From: an uncultured Bacillota bacterium
GTDB taxonomy: Bacteria; Bacillota_I; Bacilli_A; RFN20; CAG-826
Direction: 5' to 3'
Length of the DNA stretch: 64,000 nt
Assembly: GCA_949293555.1 (NCBI GenBank)
Contig: CASFDV010000004.1
Span: 38,425 to 102,424, forward strand
Shown here: piece by piece, positions 1 to 7,836 of the stretch
How the letters are laid out: the number at the start of each line of letters is the position of its first letter
How positions within the stretch are numbered: the first letter of the stretch is position 1
The notes under the pieces: generated by a model
What the model was told of the DNA's origin: nothing
Databases searched by the model: none
Seen by the model: the letters and a program-made list of their open reading frames with translations, nothing else
Position numbers and translations under genes: made by a program

Positions 1-831
1 GCCGGAAAGCTCCTCGATCTTGTAGCGCGAGCGGATGGAGACGGTGCCCACGCCCGTCTGGAAGTAGTCGCGGATCCCTCCGCGCCCGAGGATGACCCCT
101 CCGGTCGGGAAGTCGGGGCCGTGGAGGTGGCGCGCCATGATGTCGAGGACGTCCATCCCGGGGTCCTTGGCAAGGGCGCAGATCGCGTCGATCGTCTCCG
201 AAAGGTTGTGGGAGGGCATGTTGGTGGCCATGCCGACCGCGATTCCTTCCGAGCCGTTCACAATGAGGTTGGGGAAGCGCGAGGGAAGCACGGTCGGCTC
301 CTTCTCGGTGCCGTCGTAGTTGTCCGCCCAGTCGACCGTCTCCTCGTCGAGCCCGTCGACCATCTCGACGGCGAGCTTCGCCATCCTGGCCTCGGTGTAA
401 CGCATGGCGGCGGCCTCGTCCCCGTCGATGGAGCCGAAGTTCCCGTGCCCGTCCACAAGGGGGTAGCGGAGCGAGAACTCCTGGGCAAGGCGCACGAGCG
501 TCATGTAGATCGCCGAGTCGCCATGCGGGTGGAAGCGGCCCATGACGTCGCCGACGACCTTCGCGGACTTCTTGTAGGGCTTCCCGGGCGTCATGCCCAT
601 CAGCTGCATCCCGTAGATGACGCGGCGCTGGACGGGCTTGAGGCCGTCGCGGACGTCCGGGATCGCGCGGGCGGTGATGACCGACATCGAGTAGGCGAGG
701 AAGGCGGAACGCACCTCGTTGACGATCTCGCGGTCGGTGAGCCCGGACTCGATGCCCGCCCTGGGCGCCTCCTCTTGCTCGTTCCCGGAGGGGGAACCCT
801 GCAGATCGGGCTTCTTTTCTTCGTTATCCAT
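1..831 (-). CDS. gyrA: DNA gyrase subunit A (N-terminal part, cut by window start)
   Basis: Catalytic breakage-reunion subunit of DNA gyrase, which introduces negative supercoils. The 277 codons in the window run from the ATG at 831 into the tower region. The catalytic tyrosine is Y145, in RYTEARM, equivalent to E. coli Y122. The quinolone-determining region reads HPHGDSAIYMT: the usual serine is kept (S106) but the usual acidic residue (E. coli D87) is methionine (M110). A GGAGGAG Shine-Dalgarno precedes the ATG. It lies 12 bp after gyrB, the normal recF-gyrB-gyrA order, which supports gyrA over parC. The gene continues beyond position 1. Confidence 0.96.
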   Translation of the reverse strand, partial: MDNEEKKPDLQGSPSGNEQEEAPRAGIESGLTDREIVNEVRSAFLAYSMSVITARAIPDVRDGLKPVQRRVIYGMQLMGMTPGKPYKKSAKVVGDVMGRFHPHGDSAIYMTLVRLAQEFSLRYPLVDGHGNFGSIDGDEAAAMRYTEARMAKLAVEMVDGLDEETVDWADNYDGTEKEPTVLPSRFPNLIVNGSEGIAVGMATNMPSHNLSETIDAICALAKDPGMDVLDIMARHLHGPDFPTGGVILGRGGIRDYFQTGVGTVSIRSRYKIEELSG

Positions 832-843
832 GGATTGCTCCTC

Positions 844-2883
844 CTAGTAGTCGAGATTCTCCGCGAAACGGGCGTTCTCGCTGATGAACTTCTTGCGGGG
901 CAGCACCTCGTCGCCCATGAGGTCGGTGAACACCTTCTCCGCCTCGACGGCGTCCTCGAGGGTGATGCGGATCATCTTGCGCACCTTGGGGTCCATCGTG
1001 GTTTCCCAAAGCTGCTGGGCGTCCATCTCGCCAAGTCCCTTGTAGCGCTGGAAGGGGTAGCCCTCGCGGAGCTGGAGCGCGCGCTTCAGCTTTTCCAGCT
1101 CGGCGTCGTTATAGGCGTAGTAGGCGCTCCCCTTGTAGTCGATCTTGTATAGCGGCGGCTGGGCGATATAGACGTATCCGCCCTCGATGAGGGGCCGCAT
1201 GAAGCGGTAGAAGAAGGTCAGGAGCAGGATGCGGATGTGGTCGCCGTCGACGTCCGCGTCCGTCATGATGACGATCTTGTGGTAGCGGATCTTCGAGACG
1301 TCGAAGTTCTCGCGGATGCCGCCCCCGATGGCGAGGATCATGTTGCCGATCTCGGCGTTCTTGAAGATCCGCTCCTCGCGGGCCTTCTCGACGTTGAGGA
1401 TCTTTCCCCTCAAGGGGAGGACGGCCTGGGTCTCGCGGTCGCGCCCGTTCTTGGCGGAGCCGCCGGCGGAGTTCCCCTCGACGATGTAGAGCTCGCAGAC
1501 CTCCGGGTCCTTGCTCGAGCAGTCGGCGAGCTTCCCGGGGAGGGAGCTGATGCCGAGGGCACCCTTCCTGGCGGTCTCGCGGGCCTTCTGGGCGGCGATC
1601 CTGCCCTTTGCGGCGAGCTTCGCCTTCTCGACGATCGCGCGGGCGGAGGCGGGGTGCTCCATGAGGAACTGCATGAGCTGCTCGCCCACGATCGCGGAGA
1701 CGATCTTGCGGACCTCGCTGTTCCCGAGCTTCGTCTTCGTCTGCCCCTCGTACTGGGGGTTGGGGTGCTTGGCGGAGATGACGCAGGTGAGGCCTTCGCG
1801 GCAGTCGTCGGTGGCGAGGTTCGGGTCCTTCTCGCCCAGGAGCTTCGCCTTGCGGGCATATTCGTTGATCACCCGGTTGAGGGCGAGGTTGAACCCCTCG
1901 ACGTGCGTCCCGCCTTCCTTCGTGGAGATGTTGTTGCAGAAGGAATAGATTCCGTCGGAGTTGTAGTAGTCCGTCCACTGGAGGGCGACCTCGCAGTAGA
2001 TGCGGAGCTTCTCGCCGGAAACAAGGGTGACCTCCTCGGCCCCCTGGCAGTAGATGACCTCGGGGGCGATCGGCGTCTTCCCGGAATTGATGAAGGCGAC
2101 GTACTCGCGGATGCCGCCCTCGTAGCGGAACGTCTCCCCGACCGGCTCCTCCCCGCGGAGGTCGCGCAGGGAGATCTCGACCCCGCCGTTGAGGAAGGCC
2201 ATCTGGCGGAGGTGGTTCCGGATGGTGTCGTAGTTGTAGACGGTCGTCTCGGTGAAGATCTGGGCGTCGGGCTTGAAGGTGACCTTGGTCCCGTGCTCCT
2301 CCTCCCCGACATCCCCGACCCGGCTCAAGGGAGCGACGATGTTCCCGCCGTTCTCAAAACGGACGCGGTAGAGTCCGCCTGCCTTCTTGACCTCGACCTC
2401 GCACCACTCGGAAAGGGCGTTCACGACCGACGCGCCCACGCCGTGGAGGCCGCCGGACACCTTGTAGCCGCCCCCTTCGCCGAACTTGCCGCCGGCGTGG
2501 AGGATGGTGAAGGCGGTCTCGACGCCGGAAAGCCCGGAGTCCTGGACGACGTCGACGGGGATGCCGCGCCCGTCGTCAGTGACGGTGACGGACCCGTCGG
2601 CGTTGAGCGTCACGGAAATGTGGCCGCAGTAGCCGGCCAGCGCCTCGTCGATGGCGTTGTCGACGATCTCCCACACGAGGTGGTGGAGGCCCGGGGCCGC
2701 CGTGGTGGCGATGTACATGCCCGGGCGCGTCCTGACGGCCTCCAGGCCCTTTAGGACCTGGATGTTCGCCGCGGTGTAGTCCGCGTCGGCCTTCTCGACC
2801 GCCCTTTCGTTCGCGGGAACCTCGACGGCGCCGTAGGTGATGCCGTCCTCTTCCCGGACTTCCTTCTTCTCTTCGTCCTGCAT
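844..2883 (-). CDS. gyrB: DNA gyrase subunit B
   Basis: ATPase subunit of DNA gyrase, 679 residues. The GHKL ATPase motifs are visible in order: EIVDNAIDEAL, DDGRGIPVD and GGLHGVGASVVNALSE. They are followed by the TOPRIM motifs VEGNSAGGSA and TDADVDGDHIR, and a C-terminal YKGLGEMDAQQLWETTMDP block. EGNSAGG has Asn where most GyrB proteins have Asp (EGDSAGG); the catalytic Glu is kept. Two ATGs are possible. The one at 2889 overlaps the recF stop as ATGA but is only 1 nt from GGAGG. The one at 2883 is 7 nt from GGAGG and is preferred here. It is co-transcribed with yaaA, recF and gyrA. Confidence 0.97.
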   Translation of the reverse strand: MQDEEKKEVREEDGITYGAVEVPANERAVEKADADYTAANIQVLKGLEAVRTRPGMYIATTAAPGLHHLVWEIVDNAIDEALAGYCGHISVTLNADGSVTVTDDGRGIPVDVVQDSGLSGVETAFTILHAGGKFGEGGGYKVSGGLHGVGASVVNALSEWCEVEVKKAGGLYRVRFENGGNIVAPLSRVGDVGEEEHGTKVTFKPDAQIFTETTVYNYDTIRNHLRQMAFLNGGVEISLRDLRGEEPVGETFRYEGGIREYVAFINSGKTPIAPEVIYCQGAEEVTLVSGEKLRIYCEVALQWTDYYNSDGIYSFCNNISTKEGGTHVEGFNLALNRVINEYARKAKLLGEKDPNLATDDCREGLTCVISAKHPNPQYEGQTKTKLGNSEVRKIVSAIVGEQLMQFLMEHPASARAIVEKAKLAAKGRIAAQKARETARKGALGISSLPGKLADCSSKDPEVCELYIVEGNSAGGSAKNGRDRETQAVLPLRGKILNVEKAREERIFKNAEIGNMILAIGGGIRENFDVSKIRYHKIVIMTDADVDGDHIRILLLTFFYRFMRPLIEGGYVYIAQPPLYKIDYKGSAYYAYNDAELEKLKRALQLREGYPFQRYKGLGEMDAQQLWETTMDPKVRKMIRITLEDAVEAEKVFTDLMGDEVLPRKKFISENARFAENLDY

Positions 2884-2885
2884 GC

Positions 2886-3944
2886 TCATTCCTCCGAGTC
2901 ATTCGTTCCGATATGGATGTGGCGCGCTCCCGCAACATGCGAGGTCGTACCGGTGATGAAGCTTTGCCCGAGCCTAGGGAGGAGGGCGACGAGGCGCCTC
3001 CTTCTCTCCTGGTCCAGCTCCCCGAAGACGTCGTCCAATAGTACGACGGGCCTCGCCGCCCCCTTCGGGATCAGGGCGGGGGCCAGGCGGAGGGCGAGGG
3101 CGAGGGCCCTGCTTTCCCCCTGGGAGGCATAGGAGGCCGCCTCGCGGCCGTCCAGGCTGACGAGGAGGTCGTCCCTCTGGGGCCCGGACTGCGTGCTCCC
3201 GAGCGCGAGGTCCCTCTCCTTCTGCGAGAGGTGGAGCGCCAGGGCCCTTCTCGCGAAGCCTTCCCCGGGCTCAAGGAAGCGCTTCAGGCGGACCTTGGGG
3301 TCGCGCCCTTGGCCGAGGAGCGCCTCCGAGAGCTTCCCGAACGCCTTCTCAAGGCGCCGGAGGAAGCGGTCCCGCAGATCCTCGACCCTTTCCTCTTCCG
3401 CGACCAGACGCTCCGTCAGCGTCTCCAGGAGCGGCCCCCATTTGCCTTTTTTGAGGGCGCGGTTCCGTTCCTCCAGGAGGTGGCGGAAGCGCCCGTAGGC
3501 AAGGAGGTAGTCGCCAGAGAGGCGGGAGAGCGACTCGTCGAGGAAGGCCCTCCTCCCCGAAGGGGGTCCCCGGAAGAGGGAGACGTCCTCGGGCGTGAAG
3601 CGGACGGCGGAGAAGGCGCCCCTCAGGTCCGAGAGCCGCGCGAGCGGCTTTCCGTCCAGGAGCACGGCGCGCCCTCCGTCGCGGAAGGAGACCTCGATCC
3701 TGCGGAGGACGCCGTCCTCCTCGACCTCGCCCCGGACGTAGGCCTCGCTTTCGCCTTCCTGGACGACCTCCTCGACGTCGGAGGTCCGCCAGCTGCGGCC
3801 GAGGGAGAGGAAGTCAATCGCCTCGAGGACGTTCGTCTTCCCGGCCCCGTTCGGGCCGACGAGCTCGTTCGCCCCGAGGGAGGGGGCGAGAAGGAGCTTG
3901 CGATGGTTGCGGAAGCGGAGGAGCGTGAGGGAGCGAAGGATCAT
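2886..3944 (-). CDS. recF: DNA replication and repair protein RecF
   Basis: SMC-like ATPase that helps load RecA at single-strand gaps. It is 352 residues, the usual family length. The Walker A is GPNGAGKT near residue 33. The ABC-type signature region is SQGESRALALALRLA, and the Walker B is VVLLDDVFGELD. The start overlaps the end of yaaA by 4 bp and the stop overlaps the upstream gyrB ATG, so the four genes look translationally coupled. The segment just before Walker A (LLAPSLGANELV) is longer and less hydrophobic than in typical RecF. Confidence 0.95.
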   Translation of the reverse strand: MILRSLTLLRFRNHRKLLLAPSLGANELVGPNGAGKTNVLEAIDFLSLGRSWRTSDVEEVVQEGESEAYVRGEVEEDGVLRRIEVSFRDGGRAVLLDGKPLARLSDLRGAFSAVRFTPEDVSLFRGPPSGRRAFLDESLSRLSGDYLLAYGRFRHLLEERNRALKKGKWGPLLETLTERLVAEEERVEDLRDRFLRRLEKAFGKLSEALLGQGRDPKVRLKRFLEPGEGFARRALALHLSQKERDLALGSTQSGPQRDDLLVSLDGREAASYASQGESRALALALRLAPALIPKGAARPVVLLDDVFGELDQERRRRLVALLPRLGQSFITGTTSHVAGARHIHIGTNDSEE

Positions 3945-4183
3945 TCCCCTTCCTCGGGAACCAGGCGCAGGAGGCGCCCTCCGGCAAGGAGGGTGTCCCC
4001 GGGGAAGAGCTTCCTGCCCCTCCGGGTTTCCGCCTCGCCGTTCACGAGCGCCTTCCCCTCGGCAAGGAAGGGCTTGGCCATCGCCCCCTCGTCGATGAGG
4101 CCCGCGTACTTCAGCAGCTGCCCCAGGGTGATGTAGGGGGTGCGGATGGCGATCGTCTCTTCTTTTGGCTCCACGTGAGGCAT
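3941..4183 (-). CDS. yaaA: S4-domain RNA-binding protein YaaA
   Basis: Small (80-residue) S4-type RNA-binding protein found between dnaN and recF in many Bacillota. The S4 core is recognisable from about residue 17 to 70 (ITLGQLLKYAGLIDEG, AEGKALVNGE, RRGRKLFPGDTL). Its function is not well established; roles at the ribosome or in RNA binding are inferred from the domain. It is the first gene of the yaaA-recF-gyrB-gyrA run. A perfect 19-bp palindrome lies directly upstream of its ATG, and a terminator separates it from dnaN, so it probably has its own promoter. Confidence 0.9.
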   Translation of the reverse strand: MPHVEPKEETIAIRTPYITLGQLLKYAGLIDEGAMAKPFLAEGKALVNGEAETRRGRKLFPGDTLLAGGRLLRLVPEEGE

Positions 4184-4202
4184 TTTACTACATAGTAGTA
4201 AA
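4184..4202. promoter_or_regulatory. Perfect palindrome at the yaaA start, possible operator
   Basis: TTTACTACATAGTAGTAAA is a perfect inverted repeat (8-bp arms, 3-bp centre) ending one base before the yaaA ATG. On the minus strand a TACTAT hexamer lies 8 nt before the ATG and overlaps the palindrome, so it could be a -10 element under repressor control. It does not match the Gram-positive LexA box. The regulator is unknown. Confidence 0.45.
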
Positions 4203-4213
4203 TCCTGGTAATG

Positions 4214-4240
4214 GAAAAGGCGCCTTCCCGGCGCCTTCCT
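4214..4240 (-). terminator. Terminator after dnaN
   Basis: On the minus strand, stem AAGGCGCC / GGCGCCTT with a 5-nt loop runs into a short T tract (AAAA at 4215-4218 on the plus strand). It lies 11 bp past the dnaN stop and before yaaA, which separates dnaA-dnaN from yaaA-recF-gyrBA. Confidence 0.65.
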
Positions 4241-4250
4241 CCAGCCTTCC

Positions 4251-5387
4251 CTATGCCCGCCCGTCCGTGCTCCTCGGGCTCAGGAGCTCGACGATCGATG
4301 GATCGTCCGGGTTATGAATCAGGAATGGGTCTTTCTCGCCGCCGAAGGCGAAGGTGACGTCCTCCGAGCCAAGCGCCCGGATGGCGGCGATCACGGAATC
4401 CCCGCTGAGGCCGATGTCCAGGGCGGGCCCCGAATAGGAGCAGTCCCTGAGCGTTTCCGTGGCCTCCCCGTTCGCGTCCGAGTAGGAGGTCACCTTCACG
4501 ACCTCGCCGTCCGCGGAGAGGGTGATCTTCTTGGTCTTCTCCGTCGCGGCGATGGCCAGGACCCTTTCTACCGCCGCGATGAACTGGCGGGAGGAGACCA
4601 CGAGGGTCCGGAGGAAACGGTCGGGGATGCGCACCTGCGGGAAGCGGCCGCTGATGAGCCTCGTGGTGGCGACGATGTCCCGGCAGGAGAAGACCGCCCT
4701 TTCCTCGCTGGCGGAGAAGGTCACCTCCCCCTTGTCCTCGAAGAGGCGGGCGATCTCGCGGAAGGAGTCCGCCGGGATCGTGCAGTTGATAGCGAGATCC
4801 GGGTCGCAGGGGACCTTCTTCTGCGAGAGCCTGGCGCGGTCCGTCCCGGTCGCGGTGAGCGTCCCGTCCGCCCCGAGGATGTTGACCCCGCCGATGACCG
4901 GCATGCCCACGCGGGGGTTCGGGTCCGTCGCGAAGACGGTCTGGTCGCAAAGCTCGGCGAGGTCGGGCCCGGAAATCTTGAACGTCTGGGCCGCGTGCTC
5001 GAAGTCGATGTCGGGGAACTCGTCCGCGTCGCGGCAGCTGGGGCTGAAGTCGCTGTTGTCGCCGCAAAGGAGCTTGGCGAACGAGCGATCCACCACGTCG
5101 ATGGTGATCTCGCTCCCGTCAAGGCGGCGGACAATTTCGTTCAGCACTCGCGCGTTAAAGAGGGCTGCGCCGGGCGCGGCATCCCTGACGACGACTTCGT
5201 CCCCCTCCGCGAAGGGGACGGACGTCCAGATGGATATGCCCCCGTTGCTAGCCGTCACCTCGACGGCGGATTCTGTCACGGCGATCTTGTAATAAAGCAG
5301 GAAGGCGTTCGTCGCCACTCCCGGGATCGCCCTGCCAGCGATGGCGAGGGCCTTGGCGAATCTGGCTGTCGGCATTGTGAAGCGCAT
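4251..5387 (-). CDS. dnaN: DNA polymerase III sliding clamp (beta subunit)
   Basis: Ring-shaped processivity clamp, 378 residues, with three repeated clamp folds. It is recognised by family-like sequence throughout and by its place beside dnaA. An upstream in-frame ATG at 5411 would add 8 residues. The ATG at 5387 is chosen because GGAGGT sits 6-7 nt before it and the protein then begins MRFTMPTARF, like other DnaN proteins. The C-terminus extends a few residues past the usual end (SPRSTDGRA). Transcription probably continues from dnaA across the 149-bp gap. Confidence 0.95.
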   Translation of the reverse strand: MRFTMPTARFAKALAIAGRAIPGVATNAFLLYYKIAVTESAVEVTASNGGISIWTSVPFAEGDEVVVRDAAPGAALFNARVLNEIVRRLDGSEITIDVVDRSFAKLLCGDNSDFSPSCRDADEFPDIDFEHAAQTFKISGPDLAELCDQTVFATDPNPRVGMPVIGGVNILGADGTLTATGTDRARLSQKKVPCDPDLAINCTIPADSFREIARLFEDKGEVTFSASEERAVFSCRDIVATTRLISGRFPQVRIPDRFLRTLVVSSRQFIAAVERVLAIAATEKTKKITLSADGEVVKVTSYSDANGEATETLRDCSYSGPALDIGLSGDSVIAAIRALGSEDVTFAFGGEKDPFLIHNPDDPSIVELLSPRSTDGRA

Positions 5388-5411
5388 ATTCGACCTCCAA
5401 TCATCAATCAA

Positions 5412-5470
5412 TCTATAAGTCTATTTCTTATAACAACAATAAGGGGCTGTGGATATGTGGATAAGTCCGC
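5412..5470. other. Origin element in the dnaA-dnaN gap (tandem DnaA boxes plus AT-rich trio-like tract)
   Basis: TGTGGATAT (5448-5456) and a perfect DnaA box TGTGGATAA (5456-5464) sit in tandem. Next to them is a short G/C cluster (GGGGC, 5443-5447), then an AT-rich tract. Reading the plus strand 3'-5' from 5442 gives AAT-AAC-AAC-AAT, close to the DnaA-trio consensus (3'-[G/A]AT). This box, GC cluster and trio order is that of the Bacillus basal unwinding system, so strand opening may start at about 5412-5442. Confidence 0.7.
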
Positions 5471-5536
5471 AAGAAACCCTTACGAACTGGACGTTGTATA
5501 TTTTGCGGGCACTAGCGATTTCGTAAGTCACCATCG

Positions 5537-6889
5537 TCACTTCAGCTTCGATTCAATGCGTTTCACGACACGCTGCAGCTCCTTATCGGAGGCCAGGGAC
5601 TTTTCCACTTTTTCTACACCGTTCATCACAGTCGTGTGGTCTCGCCCGCCGAACGCGGCCCCGATCTTGGCGAAGGGGGCGTCCAGGAGGTCGCGGCAGA
5701 TGTACATCGCGATGTGCCTGGCCAGGGCGATCTGGGCGGTGCGGATCTTGCCGGTCAGCTGCGCGGCGGTAAGGCCGTAGGTGGTGGCGACGGCCGCGAT
5801 GACCTTCTCAACGGTGAGCTCGGCGAGGTCCCCCTCGACCTCGGCAAGCGGGTTCACGGCCTCGACGGCGGTCTTGAGGTCGATCCGCTTTCCTGGCGCG
5901 AGGTTCACCGCGTAGAAAAGAAGCCTTGCGAAAGCGCCCTCGAGCTCGCGGATGTTTTTGCCGAACTTATCTGCGAAATACGCGATGACCGAGGGGTCGA
6001 AGTCCTCGAGCCGCAAACCGTTCGACTCAATCTTCAGCTTGAGAATTTCCTCGCAAACCTCGCGTTCCGGAGCGGAAATCGTCAGCGGAAGCCCCGAGAC
6101 GAACCGGGTCTTGAGCCTGTCGGAAAGCCCTGCGAGGCGATAAGGGTGCTGGTCGCAGGTGAGGACGATCTGCTTCGAGGAGGCGATGAGGTCGTTGAAG
6201 ATGGTGAAGAAGGTCTCTTCCGTGTTCGGCTTGTTGGCGAGGAACTGGACGTCGTCGACGAGGAGGACGTCCACGTTATCGCGGAACCAACCCACGAAGG
6301 ACTCCGTCTTGTCGCTCCTCACGAAGCGGGTGTATTCCTCGATGAAATCGTGCGAAGAGATGTATATGGCCCGGGTGTTCGGGGAATTCTCGCGAACGCT
6401 GTTCCCGACGGCTTGGAGGAGGTGCGTTTTCCCCAATCCCGAATCCCCGTAGATGAGGATGGGGTTGGAGAACGCTCCCGGATTCTTCGCCGCGAGGACC
6501 GACGCCTGGTAGGCCTCCCGGTTGCTCGCCCCAACCACGAAGTTGCGGAACGTGAAGTTGGAATTCAGCTTCGCGTTCGCGAAAAACAACGATTTGGATG
6601 GGGAAGCGCTGGCATTTGCGCTTAGTTGCCTTGGGATAAAGCAGACGGTGTAGTCGCTCTGCGTCACCTCCTGAACCGCCTGGTCGGCGATGTCCTTGAA
6701 CGGGGCGGCCGAAAGCGTGGCCACCGCGACGGAGGAGTTGGCGACAACGTAGATAGTCTTCCCTTCTACGCGGTCGACGAGGCTGTCGGCGAAGAACGGA
6801 TCGAAATAGATCGGGTCCTGGAGGCGCGACTTGATCAGCTCGAGGGCGCGCGACCAGAGCTCTCCGATTTGCGTGCCTGTGGTTCCCAT
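5537..6889 (-). CDS. dnaA: Chromosomal replication initiator DnaA
   Basis: AAA+ initiator that binds DnaA boxes and opens oriC, 450 residues. Domain I is residues 1-85 and is followed by a short linker. The Walker A is GDSGLGKTHLL and the Walker B is VDVLLVDDVQFLANK. The C-terminal helix-turn-helix carries the DnaA signature GGRDHTTVMNG. An in-frame ATG at 6973 would put 28 unrelated residues in front. The ATG at 6889 gives the normal N-terminus (MGTTGTQIGELWSRALELI) although its Shine-Dalgarno is weak. DnaA-box clusters flank the gene on both sides. Confidence 0.96.
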   Translation of the reverse strand: MGTTGTQIGELWSRALELIKSRLQDPIYFDPFFADSLVDRVEGKTIYVVANSSVAVATLSAAPFKDIADQAVQEVTQSDYTVCFIPRQLSANASASPSKSLFFANAKLNSNFTFRNFVVGASNREAYQASVLAAKNPGAFSNPILIYGDSGLGKTHLLQAVGNSVRENSPNTRAIYISSHDFIEEYTRFVRSDKTESFVGWFRDNVDVLLVDDVQFLANKPNTEETFFTIFNDLIASSKQIVLTCDQHPYRLAGLSDRLKTRFVSGLPLTISAPEREVCEEILKLKIESNGLRLEDFDPSVIAYFADKFGKNIRELEGAFARLLFYAVNLAPGKRIDLKTAVEAVNPLAEVEGDLAELTVEKVIAAVATTYGLTAAQLTGKIRTAQIALARHIAMYICRDLLDAPFAKIGAAFGGRDHTTVMNGVEKVEKSLASDKELQRVVKRIESKLK

Positions 6890-6935
6890 ATCGCGCTGGA
6901 GTTTACCACCAAGGAGACTTATGCACCACGTACTA

Positions 6936-7196
6936 TGTGGATAACTCAAAGTTTTCCACATACTTAACATCAAACTATCTAAGCGCTCATCGGAAGAAAA
7001 ACGTTTTCCACAATATTTCTATGTGGAAAACTCGTTCGTTACAAAATTGTGGATAACGCGATTGTGGACAACCTTTGTTTCCACGGATCTTTCCACATTC
7101 GGGCATGGCGGTTTTTGTTTCGTGAAACCGAACGTTCCTCAGGCTCTCCACATTTTCCACATAGGCTTATCCACCGTATTGTGGATTTGTGGACAA
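6936..7196. other. oriC DnaA-box cluster between dnaA and rpmH
   Basis: Perfect boxes TGTGGATAA occur at 6936-6944 and 7048-7056. Single-mismatch boxes are TTTTCCACA at 6952, 7004 and 7153, TGTGGAAAA at 7022, TGTGGACAA at 7063 and 7188, and TTATCCACC at 7167. TGTGGATTT at 7180 is weaker. Boxes occur in both orientations over 260 bp of AT-richer DNA at the point where gene direction diverges. With the smaller cluster downstream of dnaA this makes a bipartite origin. Confidence 0.92.
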
Positions 7197-7252
7197 CGCG
7201 CCCATGGGCCTGCTCCGCTTGCGCGCGTACGCTTGAACGCACGCGATTTTGT

Positions 7253-7281
7253 TTGAGAAGGGAGCGCCGGCTCTCTATAAT
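7253..7281 (+). promoter_or_regulatory. Promoter of rpmH
   Basis: -35 TTGAGA (7253-7258), 17-bp spacer, -10 TATAAT (7276-7281). This is the closest match to the sigma-70/sigma-A consensus in the window. The rpmH ATG is 36 bp downstream of the -10, with CGGAGGA as ribosome-binding site. The promoter abuts the DnaA-box cluster. Confidence 0.8.
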
Positions 7282-7317
7282 CGCTCCCGCTACTAAGCCA
7301 ACTCGGAGGAACATCAC

Positions 7318-7452
7318 ATGAAGAAAACGTACCAGCCTTCCAAGATCAAGCACGCCTACGTCGCCGGCTTCCGCGCCAGGATGGCGACCCACAACGGGCG
7401 GAAGGTCCTTGCCCGCCGCCGCGCCAAGGGCCGCGCGAAGATCTGCGCCTAG
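7318..7452 (+). CDS. rpmH: Large ribosomal subunit protein bL34
   Basis: Protein of 44 residues, the usual length for bL34. It begins [13 protein letters not shown] and has the diagnostic basic block [17 protein letters not shown]. It is the first gene to the right of oriC in the conserved rpmH-rnpA-yidC-jag order. The ribosome-binding site is CGGAGGA, 7 nt before the ATG. Confidence 0.95.
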   Translation: MKKTYQPSKIKHAYVAGFRARMATHNGRKVLARRRAKGRAKICA

Positions 7453-7491
7453 GCCCGCGTCGCGGGCTTTTCTCTAGACTCGGAGAGAACG

Positions 7492-7836
7492 GTGAGGCGT
7501 GAGTTCCGGATCCTGAAGCACGAGGAGTTCCTCGACATCCAGCGGAAGGGGCGGCGCGCCAAAGCGGGCGCGATCGTCCTCTTCTGGAGGGAAAACCGGG
7601 CCGGGAAATCCCGCATTGGGATCCAGGTCACCAAGCGCTGCGGGAACGCCGTCCGGAGAAACCGGATCAAAAGGCAGATCCGCTCGATCCTCGCCTCCTC
7701 CCACGACTTCCGGAAGCCCTTCGACATCATCATCGCTGCCAGGCCGGAGTTCGACACCTCCTCTTTCCAGAAAGAGAAGGAATCGCTCCTCGCCCTATTG
7801 GCGGAACTGGAGAAGACAAGTGAAGAAAAGCACTAA
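7492..7836 (+). CDS. rnpA: Ribonuclease P protein component
   Basis: Protein subunit (114 residues) that assists the RNase P RNA in tRNA 5' processing. The family signature is present as KRCGNAVRRNRIKRQIR, and the N-terminus REFRILKHEEF is typical. It starts with GTG at 7492 behind GGAGA. It overlaps the next gene (yidC) by 17 bp, so the two are probably translationally coupled. Confidence 0.93.
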   Translation: MRREFRILKHEEFLDIQRKGRRAKAGAIVLFWRENRAGKSRIGIQVTKRCGNAVRRNRIKRQIRSILASSHDFRKPFDIIIAARPEFDTSSFQKEKESLLALLAELEKTSEEKH

